Of a stretch of 64,000 bases of DNA, positions 26,924 through 35,573 are shown in pieces (position 1 is the stretch's first letter; each line of letters opens with the position of its first letter). The stretch covers positions 124,001 through 188,000 of the forward strand of contig NZ_JASCXN010000007.1 in the NCBI RefSeq assembly GCF_030010625.1. The letters are read 5' to 3'. The notes beneath the pieces were generated by a model, which worked only from the letters and a program-made list of their open reading frames with translations, ran no database searches and was not told the DNA's origin. The stretch comes from Streptomyces sp. CC208A. GTDB taxonomy: Bacteria > Actinomycetota > Actinomycetes > Streptomycetales > Streptomycetaceae. The position numbers were made by a program, and so were the translations under genes.

Positions 26924-27730
26924 CTAGACCGGCGGCCAGGGGATCGGGGGCCACTGCCCGGAGGGTTCCGGGTGGAGCCCGGAGGCCAGCAGCGCCGCCA
27001 CCCGGCCCCGTACGGCGGACACCTCGGCGGCCGTGAGCAGTTCCCCCAGCCGGGTGGCGAGGGGCGCGCCGGGGGCCAGCGCGCCGGAGAGCGCCGTGAG
27101 GACGGCGGTGGCCTCCTCGGGGAGCTCCTGGCCCGCCCAGCCCCACAGCAGGGTGCGCAGCTTGTCCTCGACGTGGAAGGAGACGCCGTGGTCGATGCCG
27201 TAGAGCCGGCCGCCGGGGGCGGGGAGCAGATGGCCGCCCTTGCGGTCGCCGTTGTTCATCACCGCGTCGAGGACGGCGAGCCGGCGCAGCGCGGGGGTGT
27301 CGGCGTGGACGAGGAGTGCGGTGCGGCCCTCCCCCACCTCGGCGGGGCCGATCGCCTTCCAGCCCTCGCCGGCCTCCTCGTCCTCGGTGAGGGCGAGCAG
27401 CCGGGCGTCCGGGTCGGCCTCGATCCAGAGCTGGACCATGCCCTCGCCGTACGGGCCGTCCCGCAGCACCGTCGGCGGGACCAGGCCCCAGCCGGTGGCC
27501 TCGGAGAGCTCGTACGCGGCGACCTCCCGCTCGGCGAGGGTGCCGTCCGGGAAGTCCCACAGGGGGCGCTCCCCCGCGACCGGCTTGTAGACGCAGGCGG
27601 CCTCGCGGCCCTCGTACGCGACCGTGCAGTAGAGCACCGCGTTGGATGCCTCGCGGACCTGTCCCCGCACGGTCAGCTCACCGCGGGCGAGCAGCTCGGC
27701 GTCCGGCGGGAAGTCGGGGCTGCTGCTCAT
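26924..27730 (-). CDS. SCO1664-family kinase-like protein (PI3/4-kinase/HipA-like fold)
   Basis: A conserved actinobacterial protein of unknown function, 268 residues. Its ATG at 27730 overlaps the upstream TGA in an ATGA, so translation is coupled. A kinase-like active site is readable: Lys49 in CVYKP, Glu69 in AEREVAAYE, a catalytic loop LDAVMNNGDRKGGHLL (Asp155, Asn160, Asp162, His167) and a metal motif GIDHGVSF (Asp180). These match the order seen in phosphatidylinositol-kinase-like and HipA-like enzymes, so it is probably an active phosphotransferase rather than a pseudokinase. The substrate is unknown. It is fixed between DUF3090 and mshC. Confidence 0.85.
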   Translation of the reverse strand: MSSSPDFPPDAELLARGELTVRGQVREASNAVLYCTVAYEGREAACVYKPVAGERPLWDFPDGTLAEREVAAYELSEATGWGLVPPTVLRDGPYGEGMVQLWIEADPDARLLALTEDEEAGEGWKAIGPAEVGEGRTALLVHADTPALRRLAVLDAVMNNGDRKGGHLLPAPGGRLYGIDHGVSFHVEDKLRTLLWGWAGQELPEEATAVLTALSGALAPGAPLATRLGELLTAAEVSAVRGRVAALLASGLHPEPSGQWPPIPWPPV

Positions 27731-28317
27731 GCTCCGCGGCGGTATCCGTTCTGGCGGGGGCAGACGTGGCCCTCCGGGTCCAGCGGGAGGCTGCACAGCG
27801 GGCACGGCGGGCGGCCGGCGTTGACCACGTCCAGGGCCCGCTTGGCGAAGGCGCGGGCCTGGGCGCCGCTGAGCCGGACGCGGAGCATCGGCGGGCCGTT
27901 CTCCTCGTCCTGGAGCAGCCGCTCCTCAGCGGCGGCGAGGTCCTCCTCGGAGTCCGCGTCGAGTTCGACGAGGGCCTGGGCCTCGACGATCATGCGCTGT
28001 TCCTCGCCGTCCCAGGCGAGGGCCATGGTGCCGACCCGGAACTCCTCCTCGACGGGGGTGTCGAGGGGGGCCGTGTCGGCGTTGTCGGCGGGGGCGACGG
28101 CCGGGACCGGGGCGTTGCCCCCGGTGCGGCGCAGCACCTCGTCGAGGAGTTCGTCGATGCGCTCGGCGAGGGCGGCGACCTGGGTCTTCTCCAGGGCGAC
28201 GCTGGTGACCCGGCCGGCCGCGGACGCCTGGAGGAAGAACGTCCGGCGGCCAGGCAGCCCGACCGTGCCGGCCACGAAACGCTCCGGTGGGTCGTAGAGG
28301 AACACCTGACGGGACAC
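27727..28317 (-). CDS. DUF3090-family protein with a C-terminal zinc-ribbon-like end
   Basis: A 196-residue conserved actinobacterial protein of unknown function. GTG 28317 begins SRQVFLYDPPERFVAGTVGLPGRRTFFLQA, the strongly conserved family start. The C-terminus carries CPLCSLPLDPEGHVC (Cys-x2-Cys...His-x-Cys), which could bind a zinc ion. The body contains QVAALAERIDELLDEVLRR and an acidic middle. It overlaps the SCO1664-family start by four bases and is preceded by the phosphatase gene on the same strand. A direct partnership with the kinase-like protein is the simplest inference. Confidence 0.87.
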   Translation of the reverse strand: MSRQVFLYDPPERFVAGTVGLPGRRTFFLQASAAGRVTSVALEKTQVAALAERIDELLDEVLRRTGGNAPVPAVAPADNADTAPLDTPVEEEFRVGTMALAWDGEEQRMIVEAQALVELDADSEEDLAAAEERLLQDEENGPPMLRVRLSGAQARAFAKRALDVVNAGRPPCPLCSLPLDPEGHVCPRQNGYRRGA

Positions 28318-28384
28318 TCTCCCGGCTCCCTTGACTGTCGACTGTCGTACTACGGCGGCGAGTCCACCCTACTGCGCGGGGGTG

Positions 28385-29074
28385 TCAGGGTGCTCCCGCA
28401 CCGCCACCGACCTCGGCCGCCCCACTGGTGTCGGGGGTCTCGCGGGAGGCCAGGGCGGCGAGGTCTCCGGTGTCGCCGAGGCGGACCAGGAAGGGCCTCA
28501 GGCGGGTGTAGCGGATCACGGTGAGCGAACAGGGGTCGACGTGGATCCGCTGGAAGAGGTCCAGGTGGAGGCCGAGGGCGTCGGCGACGAGGGACTTGAT
28601 GATGTCGCCGTGGGAGCAGAGGGCGTAGACGGCGTCCTCGCCGTGCTCGGCCTCGATCCGGGCGTTCCAGTCGCGGACCGCCTCGACGGCCCTGGCCTGC
28701 ATGGCGCGCATGGACTCGCCGCCGGGGAAGGCGGCGGCGGAGGCGTGCGCCTGGACGACCTCCATGAGCGGTTCGTCGTTGAGTTCGCTGAGCTTGCGGC
28801 CGGACCAGTCGCCGTAGTCGCACTCGTTGATCCGCTCCTCGATGTGGAGCGGGAGGTCCGGGCGGGCGTCCAGGAGCGGCCGGAGGGTCTCGCGGCAGCG
28901 CTGGAGCGGGCTGGAGACGGCGGCGGCGAGCGGGACCCCGGCGAGCCGGCCGGGCAGGGCGGCGGCCTGGGCGGCGCCGCGCTCGTCGAGCGCCACGCCC
29001 GGCGTGCGGCCGGCGAGCAGCCCGGAGGTGTTGGCGGTGGAGCGTCCGTGCCGGACGAGGATCAGCGTGGCCAT
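28385..29074 (-). CDS. Histidine phosphatase, MSMEG_4193 family
   Basis: A 229-residue histidine-phosphatase (phosphoglycerate-mutase-like) enzyme. ATG 29074 gives ATLILVRHGRSTANTSG; RHG carries the phospho-accepting histidine. The second histidine is in CSHGDIIKSL, with conserved arginines in SSPLQRCRETL and Glu in INECDYGDW, so it looks catalytically complete. It is the first gene of the run phosphatase-DUF3090-kinase-like-mshC, a neighbourhood recurring in actinobacteria. A phosphatase beside a kinase-like protein suggests opposing action on one substrate, but this is inference. Confidence 0.9.
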   Translation of the reverse strand: MATLILVRHGRSTANTSGLLAGRTPGVALDERGAAQAAALPGRLAGVPLAAAVSSPLQRCRETLRPLLDARPDLPLHIEERINECDYGDWSGRKLSELNDEPLMEVVQAHASAAAFPGGESMRAMQARAVEAVRDWNARIEAEHGEDAVYALCSHGDIIKSLVADALGLHLDLFQRIHVDPCSLTVIRYTRLRPFLVRLGDTGDLAALASRETPDTSGAAEVGGGAGAP

Positions 29075-29198
29075 GTCGGCCAGCCTACGGTGCACGCGCG
29101 CGTCCGGGGCGGTTCGGCGGGCGGTCCGCACGCGCGCGTGCGGACGGTGAGCGGGGGCACGCGTGCGGGGCGGACGGGGCGGGGGGAGAATACGGCGC

Positions 29199-30182
29199 GT
29201 GATCGTCGACTCAGCGCTGTACCGCGACGGACGCCGGAGGGAGGGTCCCGGCGACCTCTCCCGGGCCCTGGCCGAGGCGCGGGACGCCCGCGACGCCTTC
29301 CTGTGGGTGGGGCTCCACGAGCCGTCGGCGGCCGAGTTCGACCACGTGGCCTCGGAGTTCGCGCTGCACCCGCTGGCCGTCGAGGACGCCTTGAAGGCCC
29401 ATCAGCGACCGAAGCTGGAGGTCTACGACGACTCCCTCTTCATGGTGCTCAAGCCGGTGCTCTACGAGCCGGAGAGCGACCGGGTCTCCACCGGGGAGCT
29501 GATGCTCTTCCTCGGCGACTCCTTCGTGGTGACGGTCCGGCACGGCGAGGGCGCTCCCCTGGCGGAGGTGCGCAAGCGCCTGGAGACCCAGCCGGAGGTG
29601 CTGCGGCACGGGCCCACGGCGGTGCTCTACGCGGTGAGCGACGCCGTGGTGGACCACTACCTGGACGTGGCGGGCGAGCTCCAGGTGGACCTGGAGGAGC
29701 TGGAGGCCGACGTCTTCGCGCCGGGCGGGACGGGTACGTCGCACACGGCGGAACGGATCTACACGGCGAAGCGCCAGGTGCTGGAGTTCCGGCGGGCGAC
29801 GGGGCCGCTGACGGGGCCGATGACCCGTCTGACGGCGGGCGCGGTGCCGTTCGTGGACGAGGACTCACAGCCCTTCTTCCGGGACGTCACCGACCACCTG
29901 GTGCGGGCCAACGAGCAGGTGGAGGGGTTGGACAGGCTGCTGTCGGACGTGCTGTCGGCGCACCTCGCGCAGATGGGGGTGCGGCAGAACGACGACATGC
30001 GGAAGATCTCGGCGTGGGCGGCGATGGCGGCCGTCCCGACAATGGTGGCGGGGATCTACGGCATGAACTTCGAGCACATGCCGGAGCTGCACTGGATGTG
30101 GTCGTACCCCACGGTGATCGCGGTGATGGCGGGGATCGAGGTGGGCCTGTACCGGCTGTTCAAGCGGCGCGACTGGCTCTGA
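29199..30182 (+). CDS. corA: CorA-type magnesium/cobalt transporter
   Basis: A 327-residue divalent-cation channel of the CorA family. GTG 29199 (IVDSALYRDGRRREG) is chosen with GGGAG upstream. The long cytosolic domain (1-265) precedes two C-terminal helices: the pore helix around SAWAAMAAVPTMVAGIYGMNF, with the GMN selectivity motif at 288-290, and a second near YPTVIAVMAGIEVGLYRLF, ending in a basic tail KRRDWL. It stands alone, divergent from the phosphatase gene. Confidence 0.95.
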   Translation: MIVDSALYRDGRRREGPGDLSRALAEARDARDAFLWVGLHEPSAAEFDHVASEFALHPLAVEDALKAHQRPKLEVYDDSLFMVLKPVLYEPESDRVSTGELMLFLGDSFVVTVRHGEGAPLAEVRKRLETQPEVLRHGPTAVLYAVSDAVVDHYLDVAGELQVDLEELEADVFAPGGTGTSHTAERIYTAKRQVLEFRRATGPLTGPMTRLTAGAVPFVDEDSQPFFRDVTDHLVRANEQVEGLDRLLSDVLSAHLAQMGVRQNDDMRKISAWAAMAAVPTMVAGIYGMNFEHMPELHWMWSYPTVIAVMAGIEVGLYRLFKRRDWL

Positions 30183-30224
30183 GCGCGACCGGCTCCGATC
30201 CGGCCGCGCCGTGCCCGGGCCGTG

Positions 30225-31010
30225 TCAGAAGGCGGGGGCGGGGGTCGCCGGGCCGCCGAGGGCGTCGAGCCGTTCGGGCATCCGCAGGCCGATCATCCGG
30301 TGCCAGCCGGCGGCGCGCTCGTACGCGTACATGCCGTGGATGCCGGCGGCGAGGGCCGTGTTCTTGGCCCTGGACCAGCCCAGGATGCGGCCCATGTGGC
30401 GCATCACGGCGAGGCTGACGTCGCGGTAGACCTGGATCTCGGCGAGCGCCGACTCGCGCAGGGTGTTCTGGATGAGCCGGCCGTGGCCCGCGCGGGCGAG
30501 CCGCAACAGCTCCTCGTGGCAGTAGGCGAGGTGGTTGGCCTCGTCGTTGTCGATCATGTGGATGGCCTTGCCCAGCTCCGGATGGTCGCCGAAGTACGTG
30601 ACGAGCATGTCCATCTGGTCGGCGGCGCGCTGCTCGGTGACCCGGCTGTGGGCGAGGTAGACGACGACGTCCTGTTCGGTCAGGGGCTCGTCGCCGCGCA
30701 GCTTCTCGTGGGCGAGCCCGATGCCGCGCCGTTCGAGGAGCATCGTGTAGTCGGTCTCGGGCGGTACGGGGACGGGTTCGAGGCCCCGCTTCTTCAGGAG
30801 GGCCTTGAAGATCCGGCCGTGCTTGTCCTCGTCCGCCCCGTGCCGGACGATCTTGGGCGCGAGGTCCCGCATGCCGGGGGCGACGAGGGCCGCGATCCGG
30901 GCGTTCTCCCAGCCGCCCTGCGACTCGCCGCTGGCGGCGATCGAGCAGAAGAGCCGGAAGGCGTCGTCGTCGTCGATGATTTCCTGGAACAGGCTCTTGG
31001 CCGTGAGCAT
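30225..31010 (-). CDS. Ferritin-like di-iron protein
   Basis: A 261-residue all-helical protein of the ferritin-like superfamily. ATG 31010 (LTAKSLFQEIIDDDDAF) has GGAGGTGG six bases upstream, which decides against the start five codons earlier. Carboxylate/His pairs on separate helices are visible (GADEDKHGRIF and DNDEANHLAYCHEEL), the pattern of a di-iron site. Relatives are annotated variously as MiaE-like hydroxylases or unnamed ferritin-like proteins, so the reaction is unknown. It is convergent with corA and has no operon partners. Confidence 0.75.
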   Translation of the reverse strand: MLTAKSLFQEIIDDDDAFRLFCSIAASGESQGGWENARIAALVAPGMRDLAPKIVRHGADEDKHGRIFKALLKKRGLEPVPVPPETDYTMLLERRGIGLAHEKLRGDEPLTEQDVVVYLAHSRVTEQRAADQMDMLVTYFGDHPELGKAIHMIDNDEANHLAYCHEELLRLARAGHGRLIQNTLRESALAEIQVYRDVSLAVMRHMGRILGWSRAKNTALAAGIHGMYAYERAAGWHRMIGLRMPERLDALGGPATPAPAF

Positions 31011-31222
31011 CGCTGCCACCTCCATGCGGACGCCCGCACTCCGCGGGCCCGGCGAGACCGAGTCAAATGCGGTCCGGGACGGCGGGCAACAGGAGGGCTC
31101 GCGGGTATCGGCCGAAAGAGTGAGCCGCCGGGCCGTAACCGGGGGCGCGGCGGCGCGTTGAACGGCATGACGGCCGTGGCGGGGAAGACCCCCGAGCCCC
31201 CACCACGGCCGTGGGGACTCCC

Positions 31223-32272
31223 CTACGCCAGGCCGGCCCGCTCCAGGGCGTCGACGCCGGCGCGCAGGGCGGCGAGGCGCTCGTCGAGGGTGAAGCCCGC
31301 CGGGGCGAGCGTCAGGGTGGTGACGCCGGCCGCCGCGTAGGCGGCCATCCGGTCGGCGATCCGGTCCACGGTGCCGAGCAGGGCGGTCTGGTCGATGAGG
31401 GTGCGGGGCACGGCGGCCGCGGCGCCCTCCTTGTCACCGGCCAGGTACTTGTCCTGGATCTCGGCGGCCTCCTTCTCGTACCCCATGCGCTGGGCGAGCT
31501 GGTTGTAGAAGTTCTGCTTGCGGCTGCCCATGCCGCCCACGTAGAGGGCGGTGTACGGGCGGAAGACGTCGGCGAGCGCGTCGACGTCCTCGCCGAGGGC
31601 GAGCGGCAGCGTCGGGCAGACGTCGAAGCCCTCCATGGTCAGGCCGGCCTTCTCGCGGCCCGCCCGGAGGTGGCGCAGGGCGGTCTCCTCCAGGTGGTCG
31701 GCGGAGGGGAAGATCAGCAGGGCGCCGTCGGCGATCTCGCCGGTCTGCTCCAGGTTCTTCGGGCCGATCGCGGCGATGTACAGCGGGATGTGCTCGCGCT
31801 GCGGGTGGACGGTCAGCTTGATCGGCTTGCCGGGGCCGCCGGGCAGCGGCAGCGTCCAGTGCTCGCCCTCGTGGGTGAGGCGCTCGCGGGACATCGCCTT
31901 GCGGACGATCTCCACGTACTCGCGGGTGCGGGCGAGCGGCTTGTCGAACTTCACGCCGTACCAGCCCTCGGAGACCTGCGGGCCGGAGACGCCGAGGCCG
32001 AGGCGGAAGCGGCCGCCGGAGAGCGAGTCCAGGGTGGCGGCGGTCATCGCCGTCATCGCGGGCTGGCGGGCCGGGATCTGCATGATCGCCGAGCCGACGT
32101 CGATCCGGTCGGTCTTCGCGGCGACCCAGGAGAGCACGGTCGGCGCGTCCGAGCCGTACGCCTCCGCCGCCCAGCAGACGTCGTAGCCGAGGCGGTCGGC
32201 CTCCTGGGCGACGGCCAGGTTGTCGCCGTCCATGCCGGCGCCCCAGTAGCCGAGGTTGATGCCGAGCCGCAT
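31223..32272 (-). CDS. F420-dependent LLM-class oxidoreductase, Rv3520c type
   Basis: A 349-residue luciferase-like monooxygenase-fold protein, start ATG 32272 (RLGINLGYWGAGMDGDN). The TIM-barrel strands, AIMQIPARQPAMTAMTAATLDSLSGGRFRLGLGVSGPQV and ...LYIAAIGPKNLEQTGEIADGALL, are characteristic of actinobacterial F420 enzymes that reduce or oxidise hydrophobic substrates using the deazaflavin F420. Substrate is unknown. It is divergent from the aldo/keto reductase, with an inverted repeat 12 bases upstream of the start. Confidence 0.9.
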   Translation of the reverse strand: MRLGINLGYWGAGMDGDNLAVAQEADRLGYDVCWAAEAYGSDAPTVLSWVAAKTDRIDVGSAIMQIPARQPAMTAMTAATLDSLSGGRFRLGLGVSGPQVSEGWYGVKFDKPLARTREYVEIVRKAMSRERLTHEGEHWTLPLPGGPGKPIKLTVHPQREHIPLYIAAIGPKNLEQTGEIADGALLIFPSADHLEETALRHLRAGREKAGLTMEGFDVCPTLPLALGEDVDALADVFRPYTALYVGGMGSRKQNFYNQLAQRMGYEKEAAEIQDKYLAGDKEGAAAAVPRTLIDQTALLGTVDRIADRMAAYAAAGVTTLTLAPAGFTLDERLAALRAGVDALERAGLA

Positions 32273-32284
32273 TCCACGCACCCC

Positions 32285-32298
32285 TTACCCATCGGTAA
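32285..32298. promoter_or_regulatory. Inverted repeat before the LLM oxidoreductase gene
   Basis: TTACC-CATC-GGTAA lies 12 bases upstream of the LLM start within the divergent spacer. It may be a repressor operator or part of a leader hairpin. Confidence 0.35.
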
Positions 32299-32437
32299 CG
32301 TCTCTCGCTCCGGACTCTAGCGCGCGGTCCCCCGATCCGTCAGGAGCCGTCCGCCACGCCGTCGTCCGCGGGTTCTGTCCACAGGTTCCCTCCACAGGGT
32401 CTCTCCGCGTGGTGCCCTGGCCAGTAATGTCCCGCCC

Positions 32438-33415
32438 ATGGAGCAGAGGCATCTCGGACGTACCGGCCTGCGCGTCTCGCGCATCGGGCTCGGCACGCTC
32501 ACCTGGGGGCGGGACACCGACGAGCACGACGCCGGCGAGCAGCTGCGGGCGTTCTGGGACGCGGGCGGCACGCTCGTGGACACCGCCGACGTGTACGGCG
32601 GCGGCGAGGCGGAGTATCTGCTCGGACGGCTGATGGAGCGGCTCGTGCCGCGGCAGGACCTGATCCTGTCGACCAAGGCGGGCAGCGTCCCGGACCCGGA
32701 CCGGCGCACCGACGGGTCGCGCGGCCACCTGCTCGCCGCCCTCGACGCCTCCCTCGCCCGGCTCGGCACGGACCACGTGGACCTGTGGCAGCTGCACGCC
32801 TACGACCCGTACACACCGCTGGAGGAGTCGCTCCAGGCGCTCGACATCGCCGTACGCAGCGGGCGGGCGCGCTACGCGGGCGTGGCGAACTTCTGCGGCT
32901 GGCAGCTCGCCAAGGCCGGCACCTGGCAGCTGGCCGGCGACCGGACCCGGCTCGCCGGCGCCCAGCTCGAGTACTCGCTGCTCCAGCGGGGCGTCGAGCG
33001 GGAGGTGCTGCCCGCCGCGATCGACCTCGGCATAGGACTGCTTCCGTCCTCCCCGCTGGGTCGCGGGGTGCTCACCGGCAAGTACCGGAGCGGCACCCCG
33101 GCCGACTCCCGGGGCGCGTCGGAGGCGCTGGCGCCGTTCGTGGAGCCGTACCTCGACGAGGCCGCGAGCCGGATCGTGGAGGCGGTCAGCACCGCCGCCG
33201 ACGGGCTCGCCACCAGCCCCCTGCACGTGGCGCTCGCCTGGGTCCGCGACCGGCCCGGCGTCACCGCCCCGATCATCGGCGCGCGCACGGCACACCAGCT
33301 CACGGCGGCACTGTCGGTGGAGGGCCTTAGTCTTCCTGACGAGATCTGCCGGGCTTTGGACGATGTGTCCGCGCCCGTGCACCGCTATCCGGATCACGAC
33401 TGGAGCACCTTGTGA
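32438..33415 (+). CDS. Aldo/keto reductase
   Basis: A 325-residue NADPH-dependent aldo/keto reductase. The catalytic tetrad is Asp48, Tyr53, Lys80 and His120 (VDTADVYGGG, ILSTKAG, DLWQLHAYD), with the NADP-binding C-terminal region GVTAPIIGARTAHQL. The substrate is an aldehyde or ketone that cannot be inferred. Its TGA overlaps the GTG of the next gene (GTGA), so the RecD2-like protein is translationally coupled to it. That is an odd pairing that may only reflect compact packing. Confidence 0.93.
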   Translation: MEQRHLGRTGLRVSRIGLGTLTWGRDTDEHDAGEQLRAFWDAGGTLVDTADVYGGGEAEYLLGRLMERLVPRQDLILSTKAGSVPDPDRRTDGSRGHLLAALDASLARLGTDHVDLWQLHAYDPYTPLEESLQALDIAVRSGRARYAGVANFCGWQLAKAGTWQLAGDRTRLAGAQLEYSLLQRGVEREVLPAAIDLGIGLLPSSPLGRGVLTGKYRSGTPADSRGASEALAPFVEPYLDEAASRIVEAVSTAADGLATSPLHVALAWVRDRPGVTAPIIGARTAHQLTAALSVEGLSLPDEICRALDDVSAPVHRYPDHDWSTL

Positions 33416-35496
33416 CCGAGCCTGCCGGGGAGACCGTGCCCGAGGCACCCGAGGACGTGGCCCACGAGGACGGGGCACCGTCCGCCGAGCCGGAGACCGC
33501 CGGCGAGGGCGGCGCGGCCGCCGAGGAGGCGGCACCGGAGCTGAGCGAGGCGGAGGCCGAGCTGGCGGCCCAGCGGGAGCTGCGGGCCAGGATCGAGGCG
33601 CGGAAGGCCGAGAAGTCCGGGCCCGTGGTGGGCGGGGCGAAGCTGAGCGGCACCGCCGCCGACCTGCTCGCCGCCGTGCGGGCCGTGGAGGGCGGTTCCG
33701 CGTCCGGCGGCGCCTTCTTCGCGCCGGCGCCCGAGCCGCCCCGGCCCGCGCGGCCCGAGGCGCCCGTCCCTCCGCCCGCCCCGGCGGCGCCGTCCGCGCC
33801 CACGGCGGGGGCGCTGGCCGGGATCCGCGAGGTGCTGGCCCGCGGCGGCGCGCCCGAGGCACTGGCCGGGCGGGTCGCCGCCGCGCTCGGCGAGCAGGCC
33901 GCCGAGGCCCTGGCCGAGGACCCGTGGCGGCTGCTGGCCGTCGCCGGGGTGCGTCCTGAGCAGGCCGACGGCTTCGCGCGGGCGCTGCTCGGCGGGGCCT
34001 GCGGCCCGGACGACCCGCGCCGCGCGGTCGCCCTGACGGTGTGGCTGCTTGACCGGGCGGCTCTCCAGGGCCACACCGCGCTCACCGCCGAGGAGGTACG
34101 GACCGGGCTCGCCGGGCACGGGGTCCCCGACCCGGAGAAGGCCGTCGGAACCGCGGTCTCCGAGGGCGCCGTCCTGCTCTTCCAGGAAGAGGAGCCGCAG
34201 GAGGACGACGAAGCCCTGGAGGAGTCCGAGGAGGACCGCGCGGCGGACGGCGGTCCGGCGGAGCCCCCGCTGCTCGGCCTCGACCGGTACGCGCTGGCCG
34301 AGGAGAGCCTCGCCGACGGACTGGCCCGCCTGGTGCGCACGGTCACCGCCGAGGAGTGGGACGGCGGCGAGCTGGAGCGGGCCGTCGGGGGCCACGGTCT
34401 GGTGCTGCACACCGGCGGCGAGGCCGCCCGCGCCGAGCCGATGGCCCTGGCGGCCACCGCGCGGGAGCGCGGGCTGCGCGTCCTGGTCACCGTGCACGAC
34501 CCGGAGCGGCCGACCGACGAGGAGCGCGCCGCCGGGACGGTGGTGCCGCTCGCCGCGCTGCTCTCCGGGACGGCCGGCCCCGGCCGGGACGAGGAGGGTT
34601 TCCTCGCCCTGGACCTGCTGGTGGTCCTCGACGCCCCCCAGCTGGACGTGGAGACGGGCGCGATGCTCGTCGAGGCCCTGCCGGACGGCTGCCGGCTGGT
34701 CCTCGGCGGCGATCCGGAGGTCCTCGGGGCGGCCGGTCCCGGCGCGGTGTTCGCGGACGCGCTCGCGGCCCGCGTCTGCCCCCGGGTGGCCTCCCGCCGG
34801 CCCGACCCGGGGCCGCTGGGCGAGCTGGTCTCGGGCATCGGCATCGGTGAGCTGAACCAGGTCGAGGCCCCCGGCAAGGAGGTCGTGATCGTCCCGGTGC
34901 GGGACGCGGGCGAGGCCGTGCACCGCACGGTCCAGCTGGTCGCGGACTCGGTGCCGCGCGCCTTCGGGCTGACCGCCGAGCAGACCCGGGTGATCACGGT
35001 CGGCCACGGCGGCGCGGCCGGGACCCGAGCGCTGAACACGGCGCTGAAGCAGCGGCTGAACCCGGGTCCGGGCCGCTTCGGCGGCTACGACCCGGGCGAC
35101 CGGGTGGCGTACGCGCCGGTGCCCGGCCGGACGGTGACGGGCACGGTCCTCGGGGCCGACGCCGAGGGCCTGCGGCTGCGTACCCCGGACGGCGAGGTCG
35201 TCGTACCGAAGGAACGGGTGGAGTCGGCGCTGCGGCACGGCTGGGCGCTGACCGCGCACCAGGCGGCCGGCGGGCGGTGGCCCGCGGCGGTCGTGGTGCT
35301 GCCGGGCGACGCGGCGCCGGGGCTGAGCCGGCCGTGGGTCTACACGGCCTTCGGCCGCGCGGAGCGCCATCTGTCGGTGGTCCACGGAGTGGACCAGGCG
35401 CTGCCGCGCGCGGTGGCCGAGGTCCCCGCCCCGGCCCGGACGACCCGGCTGCGGCCGCTCCTGGTGGGCCTGCTGGCCGCCGGCGAGGAGGAGTAG
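33412..35496 (+). CDS. RecD2-like helicase homologue with degenerate ATPase motifs
   Basis: A 694-residue protein with a disordered Ala/Glu/Pro N-terminus (1-130), a helix-hairpin-helix region (about 130-260: EDPWRLLAVAGVRPEQADGF), and a RecD-like helicase core. The core can be followed by position, but its catalytic residues are gone. Walker A is replaced by VLHTGGEAARAEP at 331-343 with no Lys; Walker B is VVLDAP at 404-409 instead of DEaS; motif III-like GDPEVLGAAGPG is at 434-444. Motif V is AHQAAGGRW at 615-623 rather than HKSQGSE, while YTAFGRA at 644-650 keeps Arg649. The LN..L.QRLNP segment is retained. It is probably a DNA- or protein-binding pseudo-helicase. Confidence 0.75.
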   Translation: MTEPAGETVPEAPEDVAHEDGAPSAEPETAGEGGAAAEEAAPELSEAEAELAAQRELRARIEARKAEKSGPVVGGAKLSGTAADLLAAVRAVEGGSASGGAFFAPAPEPPRPARPEAPVPPPAPAAPSAPTAGALAGIREVLARGGAPEALAGRVAAALGEQAAEALAEDPWRLLAVAGVRPEQADGFARALLGGACGPDDPRRAVALTVWLLDRAALQGHTALTAEEVRTGLAGHGVPDPEKAVGTAVSEGAVLLFQEEEPQEDDEALEESEEDRAADGGPAEPPLLGLDRYALAEESLADGLARLVRTVTAEEWDGGELERAVGGHGLVLHTGGEAARAEPMALAATARERGLRVLVTVHDPERPTDEERAAGTVVPLAALLSGTAGPGRDEEGFLALDLLVVLDAPQLDVETGAMLVEALPDGCRLVLGGDPEVLGAAGPGAVFADALAARVCPRVASRRPDPGPLGELVSGIGIGELNQVEAPGKEVVIVPVRDAGEAVHRTVQLVADSVPRAFGLTAEQTRVITVGHGGAAGTRALNTALKQRLNPGPGRFGGYDPGDRVAYAPVPGRTVTGTVLGADAEGLRLRTPDGEVVVPKERVESALRHGWALTAHQAAGGRWPAAVVVLPGDAAPGLSRPWVYTAFGRAERHLSVVHGVDQALPRAVAEVPAPARTTRLRPLLVGLLAAGEEE

Positions 35497-35505
35497 GGTC
35501 GCCGC

Positions 35506-35562
35506 GAGGACGCCGGAGGGCTGGAACATCCACGCGTGATGTTCCAGCCCTCCGGCGTCCTC
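35506..35562. terminator. Very long perfect hairpin, bidirectional terminator
   Basis: A 25-bp perfect inverted repeat (35506-35530 with 35538-35562, seven-base loop CACGCGT) separates the convergent RecD2-like gene and the minus-strand gene ending at 35574. It is far longer than needed for termination. Confidence 0.9.
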
Positions 35563-35573
35563 CCCGGTACGTG

